Positions 9,175-17,932 of a stretch of DNA of 57,507 nucleotides are shown here, piece after piece. The translations under genes and the position numbers were made by a program. The DNA is from an uncultured Duodenibacillus sp. (GTDB lineage: Bacteria > Pseudomonadota > Gammaproteobacteria > Burkholderiales > Burkholderiaceae_F). Within the stretch, counting starts at the first letter, position 1. Every line of letters starts with the position of its first letter. The notes under the pieces are model-generated. The model was not told the DNA's origin. It did no database searches and saw only the letters and a list, made by a program, of their open reading frames with translations. The stretch lies in assembly GCA_944390145.1 (NCBI GenBank), contig CALXOY010000026.1:1-57507 (forward strand), given 5' to 3'.

Positions 9175-10311
9175 CTAACGGCGCGCCTCGTCCTTGCGCT
9201 CGTCTTCAAACACCATAAGGTTTTCCCCCGGAATCACCATGTCGGCTTCTGCTCCGGCACTGATGCCTTCAGGCACTTCAGCCATGTGCACTTTGACGAG
9301 CTTCATATGACTCTTGAGCTCCACAGAAACGGAAACGAAACTGCCCATGAAGTGAAAGTCGCGGACGATAACGGGGACGCGCAGCTCGCCTGCGCGGGCC
9401 GGGCCGCGCAGCTCAACTTTTGCGGCCTCGGGACGCACAAAGGCACGCACATCAGCGCTTGTAAGCCCCTGCAGGCGATCGCGGCTTGTGGGCGAGAGCG
9501 CGTCAAAGGCAATGCGTCCGCCGTCAATTTCAAGTACGCCGTTTTCAAGCTTGCCCTTTAGCTTGTTGCTGTTGCCCACAAAACCAGCCACAAAGTCGGT
9601 GGCGGGGTTGTCCCAGACGTTTTGCGGCGTGTCGGCCTGATGAATAACGCCGCCCTGCATGACAACGATACGGTCGCCAAGCACCATGGCTTCATCCTGA
9701 TCGTGCGTAACAATGACAGCAGTGATGCCCAGGCGGCGCAGAATGACGGCAAGTTCTTCGCGCACCTTGTGCCGCAAAAGCGCATCAAGGGCGGTGAGCG
9801 GCTCATCGAGCAGCAGCACGCGCGGACGGATGGCCAGCGCACGGGCAAGCGCCACGCGCTGACGCTGTCCGCCCGAAAGAGCCTGTACCGGGCGTTCTGC
9901 AAAGGCCTCGAGGTTGACGAGCTCAAGCATTTTGGCCACGGTCTGCTTGATTTCCGATTCGGGTGCTCCGCGCACCGTCAAACCGTAGGCGACGTTTTCG
10001 GCCACCGTCATGTTGGGAAAAAGCGCGTAGGCCTGAAACATGAAGCCGATCTGACGCTTTTCAGCGGGCACATCGGTGACGTTTTTGCCGCCGATCCAGA
10101 TTTCCGAGCCTTCGTCGGGCGTTTCCAGTCCGGCAATCATGCGCAGCAGCGTGGTTTTGCCGCAGCCCGAGGGCCCGAGCAACACGGTGCGGCAGCCGGG
10201 CTGCATGGTCAGCGAAAAGGGCTTGAGCACCAGCGTCTGGCCGTAGTGCTTGCTCACATTTTTGAATTCGATCGATACGGACTTCTGCCCGTCATTGAGA
10301 TCATTTTGCAT
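9175..10311 (-). CDS. ABC importer ATP-binding protein (PotA/PhnT/UgpC-like, with TOBE domain)
   Basis: Cytoplasmic ATPase of an importer, 378 residues. Walker A GPSGCGKTTLLR, Q-loop FMFQAYALFPNMTVAENVAYGL, signature LSGGQRQRVALARAL, Walker B LLLDEPLTALDAL and H-loop VTHDQDEA are all intact. The last ~120 residues form a TOBE-type regulatory domain found in spermidine, iron, 2-aminoethylphosphonate and glycerol-3-phosphate importers. It sits between permease 2 and the phosphodiesterase in one minus-strand operon. Substrate cannot be read from the ATPase. Confidence 0.93.
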   Translation of the reverse strand: MQNDLNDGQKSVSIEFKNVSKHYGQTLVLKPFSLTMQPGCRTVLLGPSGCGKTTLLRMIAGLETPDEGSEIWIGGKNVTDVPAEKRQIGFMFQAYALFPNMTVAENVAYGLTVRGAPESEIKQTVAKMLELVNLEAFAERPVQALSGGQRQRVALARALAIRPRVLLLDEPLTALDALLRHKVREELAVILRRLGITAVIVTHDQDEAMVLGDRIVVMQGGVIHQADTPQNVWDNPATDFVAGFVGNSNKLKGKLENGVLEIDGGRIAFDALSPTSRDRLQGLTSADVRAFVRPEAAKVELRGPARAGELRVPVIVRDFHFMGSFVSVSVELKSHMKLVKVHMAEVPEGISAGAEADMVIPGENLMVFEDERKDEARR

Positions 10312-10369
10312 TTTGCGTGTCTTTTGTGCCTGCGGCCGGCGCCAACACCGGCCGCAACGTGTTGGGTCC

Positions 10370-11188
10370 TTACGCGCGCTTCATGGCGCGGCGTCTGGCA
10401 AGCCGCTCGGGGAGCTTTTGCATGAGCGTGAGAAGCGGCACCAGAATGACAAAGAAGATGAACGTGTAGGCGCTGCCCACCTCCAGACGCATCGAGGCGT
10501 AGCTGTCGGCAAGCCCCACGGGAAGCGTCTTCGTGTAGGGCGTCTGCAGCATCCAGCTGATGTTGAATTCGCCGAGCGAAACGGTCACCACCATCAGGGC
10601 GCCCGCGAGAATGCCGGGCATGGCCACCGGCACCACCACGCGCCGGAAAGTCGTCCAGGGCGAGGCGCCCAGCGTTGCCGAGGCCTCTTCGTACTGCTTG
10701 AGGGGCTCGACGCGCAGCACGGCCGTGACCGACCGCACCATGAAGGGCAGGCAGAACATCACATGTCCCGCAAGCAGGAAAAAGATGCTCTGCCGGAAGT
10801 AGGAAAAGCCGCCCCAGATCAGAAGAATGCCCAGACCCACGGCAAGCCCCGGCATCGAAAGCGGCAGGATGAAGGCCTCTTCAATGAAGCCCGCCCACTT
10901 CTTTTTCTGCTCGCGCACGAGGATCCAGGCCGCGGGCACGCCGATGATGACGCACACCACAAGCGCCATGAGCGCCAGCCCCAGGCTGCGGACAATGGTG
11001 TCGCCGTAGAGTTCCAGCACCTTCACCAGCCAGGACGTGGTAAAGCCCGACTTGATGCCGCGAAAGGAGTTCACGGTAAAGGCCGTGATCACCATCTGCA
11101 CGACGGGAACCATGAGAAACAGGAGCGTGAGCCCCGTCAGGGCCGCTTCAAAGCAGACCGCCCCGTTGAATTGCTTTTTCATAGACAT
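10370..11188 (-). CDS. ABC importer permease 2 (PotC/PhnV-like)
   Basis: Integral inner-membrane subunit of 272 residues from MSMKKQFNG, the start that follows a purine-rich stretch and lies 14 bases after the first permease. About six hydrophobic segments are visible. The EAA loop (EEASATLGASPWTTFRRVVVP) that docks on the ATPase is near residue 190. It belongs to the BPD_transp_1 family, in the branch that pairs with PotB/PhnU-like permeases. Confidence 0.92.
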   Translation of the reverse strand: MSMKKQFNGAVCFEAALTGLTLLFLMVPVVQMVITAFTVNSFRGIKSGFTTSWLVKVLELYGDTIVRSLGLALMALVVCVIIGVPAAWILVREQKKKWAGFIEEAFILPLSMPGLAVGLGILLIWGGFSYFRQSIFFLLAGHVMFCLPFMVRSVTAVLRVEPLKQYEEASATLGASPWTTFRRVVVPVAMPGILAGALMVVTVSLGEFNISWMLQTPYTKTLPVGLADSYASMRLEVGSAYTFIFFVILVPLLTLMQKLPERLARRRAMKRA

Positions 11189-11202
11189 GACGCCTCCCCG
11201 CT

Positions 11203-12018
11203 TCAAGCCGCGCCTGTGACGGTGCCGGTGCCGGAGAACCAGCGCGCCGCCACAAGCATCGCCCAGGTGATCAGCCCGAGCACCACCGACAGCATGGCCG
11301 CCGACGCGATATTGGCCGAGAGCGTGAATTCGGTGTAGATCGTGATCGGCAGCACGTTGATGTCGGTTGCCAGCGTAAAGGCCGTGCCGAAGGCCCCCAT
11401 CGAGGTTGCAAAGCAAAGCGCGCCGGTGGAAAAGAGCGCCGGTGCAAGCGCCGGCAGCGTCACGTCCTTGAGAATGCGGAAGGACGAGGCGCCGAGCGTT
11501 CTTGCGGCCTCTTCATACATCGGCTCCATCTTTTTGGCCGCGGCCATGACGGTCGTCACCACGCGCGGAATCGAAAAGTAGAGGTAGCCCAGAAACAGGC
11601 CTGCCATGCCGTAGGCAAAAACAAGCTTGCCAGCGCCCATCATCTGGGTGAATGACCCGATGAGGCCGTTGCGGCCGCCGAGCATGATGATCATGAAACC
11701 AACAACCACGCCCGGGAAAGACAACGGCAGCGTGATGAGGCCCACGACGGCGTCGCGTCCGGGGAAGCGGTGGCGCTCCAAAAAGAGCCCGGTAAGCCCC
11801 CCGATGAAGATGCTTGCAAGCGTCACCAGAATCGAGAGCACGATGGTGGAGACGATACTTGTGCTGTAGCGGGGATTGGTGATGATCTCAAGATAGAGCG
11901 CAAGACCGCTTTCCGAAGAGACCGAGGCCGGAATTAGCCGCACCACAGGCAGCACGAAAAAGGCTGCGAGCACAACTAAAGCCGGCACAAGATAAAGCCA
12001 GGTTAAACGGGATTTCAT
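11203..12018 (-). CDS. ABC importer permease 1 (PotB/PhnU-like)
   Basis: Integral inner-membrane permease of 271 residues. It starts MKSRLTWLYLVPALVVLAAF, has about six membrane helices and an EAA loop (EEAARTLGASSFRILKDVTLP). It lies 39 bases after the binding-protein gene and 14 before permease 2. The pair of permeases forms a heterodimer in this transporter class. Confidence 0.92.
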   Translation of the reverse strand: MKSRLTWLYLVPALVVLAAFFVLPVVRLIPASVSSESGLALYLEIITNPRYSTSIVSTIVLSILVTLASIFIGGLTGLFLERHRFPGRDAVVGLITLPLSFPGVVVGFMIIMLGGRNGLIGSFTQMMGAGKLVFAYGMAGLFLGYLYFSIPRVVTTVMAAAKKMEPMYEEAARTLGASSFRILKDVTLPALAPALFSTGALCFATSMGAFGTAFTLATDINVLPITIYTEFTLSANIASAAMLSVVLGLITWAMLVAARWFSGTGTVTGAA

Positions 12019-12057
12019 GGCGCAGACTGTCTGAATGTTTTCCTCACCGCCGCCGGC

Positions 12058-13089
12058 TTAGGCCTTCGTGGCCTTGAGATAAGCTTCACCAAAGGCCTGC
12101 TGGACCTCGGCCATCTTGGCGTAATCGATGCCGATGGCGCGCTTGTACTGGTCTGCTGGCAGGAACTTGTCTTTGACGGAGGCGGGAATCTCGCCAATGA
12201 CCGGACGCAGGAAGTTTTCCGCCCAGAACTGCTGGCCCTTTTCGCTTAAAACGAAGTCGATCACGGCTTCGCCGTTTGCGCGGTGCGGGGCATTCTTGAC
12301 AAGCGTCATCACATAAGGCACCTGAATCGTTCCTTCCTCGGGGATCACGAATTCGATGGGAGCCTTGTCGGTGTACTTGGCGCGATAGGCATCGAAGTCA
12401 TAGTCAAAGAGAATCGGAATTTCACCCGACAGGCAGCGTGCATAGGCCGTCTGCTTGGGGATGATCGGGTGGTTTTCAAGCAGCTTCTTGTAAAAGTCGA
12501 TGCCGGGCCCGAAATTGTCGAGCGTGCCGCCGAGCGCCTGATTGGCCGCCACGGCGCAGGCGTAGCCCACAAAGGCCGACGACGGATCCAGGAAGCCGAT
12601 CATGCCGTCGTACTTCGGATCAAGCAGATCCTTCCAGCTCTTGGGGACGGGCACGTCGCCGAGCGCCTCGGTGTTCACCATAAAGCCCACGGTGCCTGCG
12701 TGAATCGAAACCCAGTAGCCGTCGGGATCCTTGAGGTTGTCGGGAACAGCCTGCCAGCCTTTGCCCTTGTAGGGCTCGACGATGCCCGCCTTCTTGGCGT
12801 TGATGGCAAAGGAAATACCCAGATACATGGCGTCAGCCACAGGATTTTTGGCTTCGGCAATCACCTGCGAAACGGACTGGCCGGAATTCTTGTTGTCGAT
12901 GGGAACATTGATGCCGGTTTCCTTGGCAATGAGGCGCAGCATGTTGCCCCAGCCGGCCCACTCGGCCGGAACGTTGTAGCAGATGGCCGTTTTTCCCTGC
13001 TGGGCAAAGGCGGGAACGCCCGCGGCCAGCATGAGTGCGGAACCGAAACAGAATTTGCCGAAATCGCGGCGATTCATTGTTTGCGTCAT
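12058..13089 (-). CDS. ABC importer periplasmic substrate-binding protein, Tat-type signal
   Basis: Extracellular solute-binding protein (PotD/AfuA/PhnS-like class), 343 residues from the ATG at 13089, which has an AAGAAGG ribosome-binding site. The reading frame is open 67 codons further upstream, but that part has no coding character. The N-terminus MTQTMNRRDFGKFCFGSALM carries a twin-arginine motif and ends near VPAFAQQ, so export may be by Tat. The body contains typical hinge segments (VADAMYLGISFAINAKKAGI, MIGFLDPSSAFVGYA, YVMTLVKNAPHRANGEAVID). It is first in the operon. Candidate substrates are phosphonates, glycerophosphodiesters or iron chelates; the downstream phosphodiesterase favours a phospho-organic compound. 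Confidence 0.9.
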   Translation of the reverse strand: MTQTMNRRDFGKFCFGSALMLAAGVPAFAQQGKTAICYNVPAEWAGWGNMLRLIAKETGINVPIDNKNSGQSVSQVIAEAKNPVADAMYLGISFAINAKKAGIVEPYKGKGWQAVPDNLKDPDGYWVSIHAGTVGFMVNTEALGDVPVPKSWKDLLDPKYDGMIGFLDPSSAFVGYACAVAANQALGGTLDNFGPGIDFYKKLLENHPIIPKQTAYARCLSGEIPILFDYDFDAYRAKYTDKAPIEFVIPEEGTIQVPYVMTLVKNAPHRANGEAVIDFVLSEKGQQFWAENFLRPVIGEIPASVKDKFLPADQYKRAIGIDYAKMAEVQQAFGEAYLKATKA

Positions 13090-13289
13090 ATCAACCTTCT
13101 TTGTGTCAGCATCATGGCTGCCTGTTTGAGACAGCGGCATCGTAGGCGGGCTAAAAGACACAGCCATGACGGATTGATGAAGAATCTGTGACAAAAAAGC
13201 AATATGCTGAATCCGTGTGCCAGGATTCAGGCGCTTTTCTGCCAGACAATGCAAGGCGGTACAATGCGCAAGGTTTAACTTGCGCCGCA

Positions 13290-13297
13290 CCCCCCCC
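13290..13297 (+). repeat. Run of 8 C in the promoter/leader region of ptsN
   Basis: Eight C lie 32 bases before the ptsN start codon, in the 240-base divergent intergenic space between the importer operon and ptsN. Length changes would alter promoter or leader spacing rather than a protein. I see no other clear motif in this gap. Confidence 0.9.
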
Positions 13298-13329
13298 TTC
13301 TTCGGGAATGAGACTGTGCGGCTTAGAAA

Positions 13330-13860
13330 ATGAATCCTGCTGCTTCGCTACTGACGATTGACGGCGTTGCGCTTGACGTGGACGTCTCAAGCCGAAAACG
13401 CGCATTTGAGGAATTGGCACACCTTTTTGAAAGCGTCGCGGGCGTCCCCCACCGGGAGGCCTTTGAAGCGCTCAACAACCGCGAGCGCCTGGGCTGCACG
13501 GCCCTGGGCGGCGGCGTTGCCATCCCGCACGGCCGCGTGCGCGGGCTTGACAAAATTGTGGTGGCGCTGCTGCGCGCCCAAAAGCCCGTGGTCTTTGATA
13601 CGCCCGACAACCGCCGTGCGCGCATTTTCTTCGGCATCCTGGTTCCGGCCGACGACACCGAGCACTATCTGCCGGTTCTCGCGACGGTGGCGGCGCTTCT
13701 CAAAGACCGCGCAACCAAGGAGGCGCTGCTTGAAGCCAAGGAGCCGCTTGACGTCTGCAAGATCGTGAGCGCCTTCGAGCCGCCCGAGGAATCCCCTGAA
13801 AACGCAAAGGACGGCGAAGGCGCACCGGCCGGCAGCGACAAGGAAGAGGCCGGCAAATAA
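13330..13860 (+). CDS. ptsN: PTS IIA-Ntr regulatory protein
   Basis: Cytoplasmic phosphocarrier of the nitrogen-related phosphotransferase system, which controls potassium uptake, sigma-54-linked functions and sensor kinases rather than sugar import. The protein has 176 residues. The fructose/mannitol EIIA fold is clear, with the phosphorylated His in GGVAIPHGRV (about residue 67). The last ~25 residues (PPEESPENAKDGEGAPAG...) are an acidic, low-complexity tail. It precedes rapZ by 100 bases, as in other proteobacteria, although hpf and hprK are not seen between rpoN and rapZ. Confidence 0.95.
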   Translation: MNPAASLLTIDGVALDVDVSSRKRAFEELAHLFESVAGVPHREAFEALNNRERLGCTALGGGVAIPHGRVRGLDKIVVALLRAQKPVVFDTPDNRRARIFFGILVPADDTEHYLPVLATVAALLKDRATKEALLEAKEPLDVCKIVSAFEPPEESPENAKDGEGAPAGSDKEEAGK

Positions 13861-13962
13861 CGGCCTGCGGGCGCTTCAAATTGCAGGCTCGCGCAGCGGT
13901 CATGCCGCCGGCCGTGTGCGAGAATTTCCTTCCCGGTTTTACGTTTTCTTTAGCGTCGCGTC

Positions 13963-14901
13963 ATGTCCGAGTCGAGTCCACTGCAAGCCCAGCTCATCAT
14001 CGTCACCGGCCTTTCGGGGTCCGGCAAGTCGATTGCCATCCGGCAGCTCGAAGACAGCGGCTACTACTGCCTGGACAACCTCCCCGCGGACTTTCTCGAA
14101 AGCGTGGTCACGCATCTGGCCATGCACGGCCAGCAGAAGCTTGCCGTGAGCATCGACGCACGCAGCCAGCTGAATCTGGAAACCGCGCGGGCGGCCATTG
14201 AGCGGCTTGCCAAGGCGGGCTGCGACGTGCGCGTGCTCTTTTTGACGGCCTCCACCCCGGAACTCGTGCGGCGCTTTTCCGAAACCCGGCGCCGTCATCC
14301 CCTCACCGGCCTGCAGGAAAACGGGTCGGCCGACAGAACGCTCAACGACGCCATCTGCATGGAGCGCGAGATGCTGGCGCCCGCGACGCAATACGCGCAC
14401 GTAATCGACACCACGGGGCTGCTGCCAAACACCCTGCGCGACTGGGTGCGGGGCTTTGCACAGGCCGAGCAGTCGATGATGACGCTTGCCTTTGAAAGCT
14501 TTGCCTTTAAAAACGGCATTCCGGTTGCCGCCGACCTCGTCTTTGACGTGCGCAACCTTCCCAACCCCTACTACGATCCGGCGCTGCGCCCGCTCACCGG
14601 GCTCGATCAGCCGGTGGCCGATTTCCTGGAAAAGTGCCCTGACGTGCAGGAGATGATCGGCGACATCGAGGCCTTTTTAACGAAGTGGTTGCCCTCCTAC
14701 GAAGCGCAAAACCGCCACTACCTCACCATTGCCATCGGCTGCACGGGAGGCCAGCACAGAAGCGTCTACGTGGCAAACACGCTCGGCGAGCGGTTTCGCT
14801 CCAAGGCGCTCACCGTTGTGCGCCACCGCAACCTCGCGCGCAAAATGCCCGAGGCAATCGAGCGCTACAAGGCGCAGCAGGCGGCCAAAAAAGCCGGTTA
14901 G
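13963..14901 (+). CDS. rapZ: RNase adapter protein RapZ
   Basis: P-loop protein that in E. coli senses glucosamine-6-phosphate and recruits RNase E to the small RNA GlmZ; family also called YvcJ. The protein has 312 residues. Walker A is TGLSGSGKSIAIRQLED (about residues 18-34), Walker B region VLFLTAS, and the C-terminal domain has IGCTGGQHRSVYVA, the most conserved stretch of the family. It lies downstream of ptsN and converges on mutY, whose stop overlaps the last four bases. Confidence 0.96.
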   Translation: MSESSPLQAQLIIVTGLSGSGKSIAIRQLEDSGYYCLDNLPADFLESVVTHLAMHGQQKLAVSIDARSQLNLETARAAIERLAKAGCDVRVLFLTASTPELVRRFSETRRRHPLTGLQENGSADRTLNDAICMEREMLAPATQYAHVIDTTGLLPNTLRDWVRGFAQAEQSMMTLAFESFAFKNGIPVAADLVFDVRNLPNPYYDPALRPLTGLDQPVADFLEKCPDVQEMIGDIEAFLTKWLPSYEAQNRHYLTIAIGCTGGQHRSVYVANTLGERFRSKALTVVRHRNLARKMPEAIERYKAQQAAKKAG

Positions 14902-15914
14902 ACGGCCTTCGGCCCCTCGAAGAACCTCTTTAAAAGCTTGGCGACGGGCGCCGGCAGCGGCGCCTGCGCAAGTTCCTCTTTGCTCACCGCAAAGGCCTCC
15001 TCAGGCAGTTCCGCGCGGCTTGCCTCATGCACCACGAGCGTGAGCACCACATGGCTCATCACGTGCCGAATGCGCGCAACCTCCGCGCCTGCGGCGCTTG
15101 CCGCCTCGGGCAGCGTCCAGAGCCCCTTCCAGTGCCCCATGCCCTTTTGAACTGTACTGCGCCTCACAAGCCACACGCGGTCCTTTTCCACGCACAACAG
15201 CGCATGGACAAGCGCCTGCCGCACGGCGGAGGCTGCGCTTTTGACCGGATAGGCTTCGGGATTGCCTTCATGAAAGGCCCGGCAGAAGTCCTGCACGGGG
15301 CACGCCTCACAGCGCGGACGGGTACGCGTGCAGAGCATGGCGCCCAAATCCATCATCGCCTGGTTGTAGCCGGCAGGATCGGTGCGGCTCACGCGGCTCT
15401 GTGCGAGCTCCTGCAGCCTGCGGCCCGTGCCGGCGGCGTTGACTGGCTCGCGCACGGCAAAAATGCGGGCAAGCACGCGCTTCACATTGCCGTCGCAAAC
15501 CGCCGCGGCTTCCCCATTGCAAAAGCTTGCCAGCGCCGCAGCCGTGCTCGGGCCCACGCCCGGCAGCTGCTGCCAGCCTGCGCTTGTTTTTGGAAACGCA
15601 CCGGCGGCGGCCACCTTCTGCGCGGCCTTGTGCAGGTTGCGGGCGCGGCTGTAGTAGCCAAGCCCCGCCCACAGACGCATCACGTCTTCCTCGGAGGCTC
15701 GCGCAAGGGCTTCGACAGTGGGAAAGACCCGCAAAAAGCGCTCGAAGTAGTCCACAACAACCGCCACCTGCGTCTGCTGCAGCATGATTTCGCTCAGCCA
15801 CCGCTTGTAAGGATCCGGCGTAAACCAGGGGAGGTTTCGTCTGCCGTGCACAAGGCGCCAGCTGCAAAGCGCATCGGAAAAGCGCACGGCGTCAACTGCG
15901 GGTTCATCCATCAT
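14898..15914 (-). CDS. mutY: A/G-specific adenine DNA glycosylase
   Basis: Removes adenine mispaired with 8-oxoguanine. From the ATG at 15914 the protein has 338 residues. The sequence shows the helix-hairpin-helix LPGVGPSTAAALAS, the catalytic Asp segment QAMMDLGAMLCT, the [4Fe-4S] cluster C-x6-C-x2-C-x5-C (CTRTRPRCEACPVQDFC), and a C-terminal NUDIX-like domain that recognises 8-oxoG (GMGHWKGLWTLPEA). The frame is open six codons upstream, but ATGATG at the mutM stop (ATGA overlap) is the most natural start and implies translational coupling to mutM. Confidence 0.94.
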   Translation of the reverse strand: MMDEPAVDAVRFSDALCSWRLVHGRRNLPWFTPDPYKRWLSEIMLQQTQVAVVVDYFERFLRVFPTVEALARASEEDVMRLWAGLGYYSRARNLHKAAQKVAAAGAFPKTSAGWQQLPGVGPSTAAALASFCNGEAAAVCDGNVKRVLARIFAVREPVNAAGTGRRLQELAQSRVSRTDPAGYNQAMMDLGAMLCTRTRPRCEACPVQDFCRAFHEGNPEAYPVKSAASAVRQALVHALLCVEKDRVWLVRRSTVQKGMGHWKGLWTLPEAASAAGAEVARIRHVMSHVVLTLVVHEASRAELPEEAFAVSKEELAQAPLPAPVAKLLKRFFEGPKAV

Positions 15915-16735
15915 TTCTGGCACTTCGGACAAAAATAGGTGGATCGCCCGCCAAGAACGATGCGGCGAATCGGCTCTCCGCAGACCGGGCAGGGCTTGCC
16001 CTCGCGGTCATAAACGAGCGTATGCAGCGCAAACCAGCCCGAGGCGCCGTCTGCGCCATGAAAGTCGCGCAGCGTACTGCCGCCTTCTTCGATTGCCTCG
16101 GAAAGCGTATTGCGCACGGCGCTTAAAAGACGCGCAGCGCGAGCGCGTGAAATCGCGTCGGCTGCCCGCTGCGGGCGGATTCCAGCTTTAAAGAGCGCCT
16201 CGTTGGCGTAAATGTTGCCGCAGCCCACAACAGCGCTTCCGGACAACAGCACCTCTTTGATCGGGCGGTGAGTTTTCTTGAGCGACGCCCAGAAGACATC
16301 ATCGGTTAAGGACGGATCAAAAGGCTCGGGACCGAGCTTTGAAAGCGGAGGCTCTGTAAAAGGGGCCTCATGAAAAACCGTCATGGAGCCAAAGCGCCGC
16401 GGGTCACGGTATCGGGCAAGGGTGCTGCCGAAAACAAAATCCACGTGTTCGTGCTTTTGCACCTCAGGCCAAGGCTCGGAGTAGACGCGCCAGGAGCCGC
16501 TCATGCCCATGTGTGTGAGCAGCCAGGTTTTGACGCCTGCAGCGTTCTCAAACTCCCAGACAAGAAACTTGGCGCGGCGCGTGAGTTTGACAAGCCGCAA
16601 TCCCTCCAGAACGCCGAGCTCGTTCAGGGAGCCGCGCAGAGAAGCCGTCCGCGCCACCACTTCGGTAAGCGTCCGTCCAACAAGGTGCGGCGCCAGACCC
16701 CGGCGCGTGACTTCAACTTCTGGCAGTTCAGGCAT
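15911..16735 (-). CDS. mutM: Formamidopyrimidine-DNA glycosylase
   Basis: Bifunctional glycosylase/AP lyase that excises 8-oxoguanine and formamidopyrimidines. The protein has 274 residues starting MPELPEVEVTRRGL, where the Pro after the removed Met is the catalytic nucleophile and Glu3 is essential. The H2TH region (SAVVGCGNIYANEAL) and the C-terminal zinc finger CPVC...CPKC are intact. Its stop overlaps the mutY start by four bases, joining the two 8-oxoG repair enzymes in one unit. Confidence 0.96.
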   Translation of the reverse strand: MPELPEVEVTRRGLAPHLVGRTLTEVVARTASLRGSLNELGVLEGLRLVKLTRRAKFLVWEFENAAGVKTWLLTHMGMSGSWRVYSEPWPEVQKHEHVDFVFGSTLARYRDPRRFGSMTVFHEAPFTEPPLSKLGPEPFDPSLTDDVFWASLKKTHRPIKEVLLSGSAVVGCGNIYANEALFKAGIRPQRAADAISRARAARLLSAVRNTLSEAIEEGGSTLRDFHGADGASGWFALHTLVYDREGKPCPVCGEPIRRIVLGGRSTYFCPKCQK

Positions 16736-16888
16736 ACACAAAAGGATTGAAAGATTGACTGCGGCAATTGTACGCACGCACTGCTGCGCATTCCGTCCTC
16801 GTCCTTTCCTCCTCCTTTCGGCGTACAGTTTTTTGCAACCAGTCATGAGACAATCAAAGGATTCCTTTTTTCTCTCTTTATCCCGCCC

Positions 16889-17770
16889 ATGCCTGAACAG
16901 AACACCCCGGCACCCAATGCCTACAAGGCGCTCCTAGAAACCTGCGTTGCTGGCGGCGTCTCCCGCGCCCGGCAAAGCTTCCTGCAGACCCTTTTGATGA
17001 CCTTTCTGGCAGGCGCCTACATCGCACTCGGCGGCTTTCTCGCGGTGCGATGCGGCCTGGGGCTCTCGTGGACGGACTGGGGTTCCATGGGTAAGTTCAT
17101 CTTTGCCGCCGTATTCCCTCTCGGGCTCATTCTCACCGTAATCTGCGGCGCAGACCTTTTCACGGGCAACGCGATGACGCTTGCGGGCGCCCGCTACAAC
17201 GGCCGCGTGAGCTGGCTTGAGCTCTTAAGAAGCTGGATCTTTGCCTGGCTCGGCAACTTCATCGGCGCGCTTTTTGTCGCCTACTTTCTTGTCTACTGCA
17301 CGGGGTTGATCTTTGAAAAAATGCCGGCGGCTGCAGGGCTTTCCGCCATGCCCTGGGCCGATGCCCTTGTCAAGCTTGCCAATGGCAAGACTTCCCTATC
17401 CTTTAGTGAAGCCTTCTGGCGCGGCGTCGGCTGCAACTGGCTCGTGTGCCTTGCGGTTTACCTTAGCTACGCTGCCAAGGACATTGCAGGAAAAATTATG
17501 GCGCTCTGGTTTCGCACCATGGGCTTCGTGGCAATGGGTATGGAACACTGCAGGGGGAACATGTTCTTCATTCCGGCGGCCATCCTCACCGGCACCGACC
17601 CCCGCTACCTTTCGCTCGTGGAATCGGGCAGCGCCGCGGCGCTCACTGCCGATTGGGGCAAGTTCTTCGTTGACAATCTGATTCCGGTCACGCTCGGCAA
17701 CATCGCGGGCGGCGCCATTCTCGTTGCGCTGATCTACTGCCTCATTCACGGCAAACTGCAGAAGTCTTGA
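16889..17770 (+). CDS. Formate/nitrite transporter (FNT) family channel
   Basis: Pentameric inner-membrane channel for small monovalent anions such as formate. The protein has 293 residues with about six membrane segments. Family hallmarks are seen: DLFTGNAMTL, GCNWLVCLAVYLSY, and GMEHCRGNMFFIPAA, which holds the conserved pore His of FocA (EHxxxNM). Its neighbours are a Crp/Fnr-type regulator and a respiratory reductase module; a formate dehydrogenase operon lies 8 kb downstream, so formate uptake is a sensible but unproven role. The regulator gene follows after about 160 bases. Confidence 0.88.
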   Translation: MPEQNTPAPNAYKALLETCVAGGVSRARQSFLQTLLMTFLAGAYIALGGFLAVRCGLGLSWTDWGSMGKFIFAAVFPLGLILTVICGADLFTGNAMTLAGARYNGRVSWLELLRSWIFAWLGNFIGALFVAYFLVYCTGLIFEKMPAAAGLSAMPWADALVKLANGKTSLSFSEAFWRGVGCNWLVCLAVYLSYAAKDIAGKIMALWFRTMGFVAMGMEHCRGNMFFIPAAILTGTDPRYLSLVESGSAAALTADWGKFFVDNLIPVTLGNIAGGAILVALIYCLIHGKLQKS

Positions 17771-17861
17771 ACACAAGGCTTCATGGCTGTGCAAATTTCA
17801 TCTATCGCGTCCGCCGGCTTTTCGGCTTGAGGCCGGACCGCCGTCTTCTCTACAATGAATT

Positions 17862-17885
17862 GACGGCGCCGCGGCGGACGCCGTC
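17862..17885 (+). terminator. Probable hairpin terminator after the FNT gene
   Basis: GACGGCG and CGCCGTC arms enclose a GC-rich loop and are followed by a CTTTCTT tract, between the FNT gene and the Crp/Fnr-type gene. The T-tract is imperfect. Confidence 0.4.
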
Positions 17886-17932
17886 CTTTCTTCGTGAGGA
17901 TCCGCCGGACAGAAGAAGGCGGAGGATTGCCC

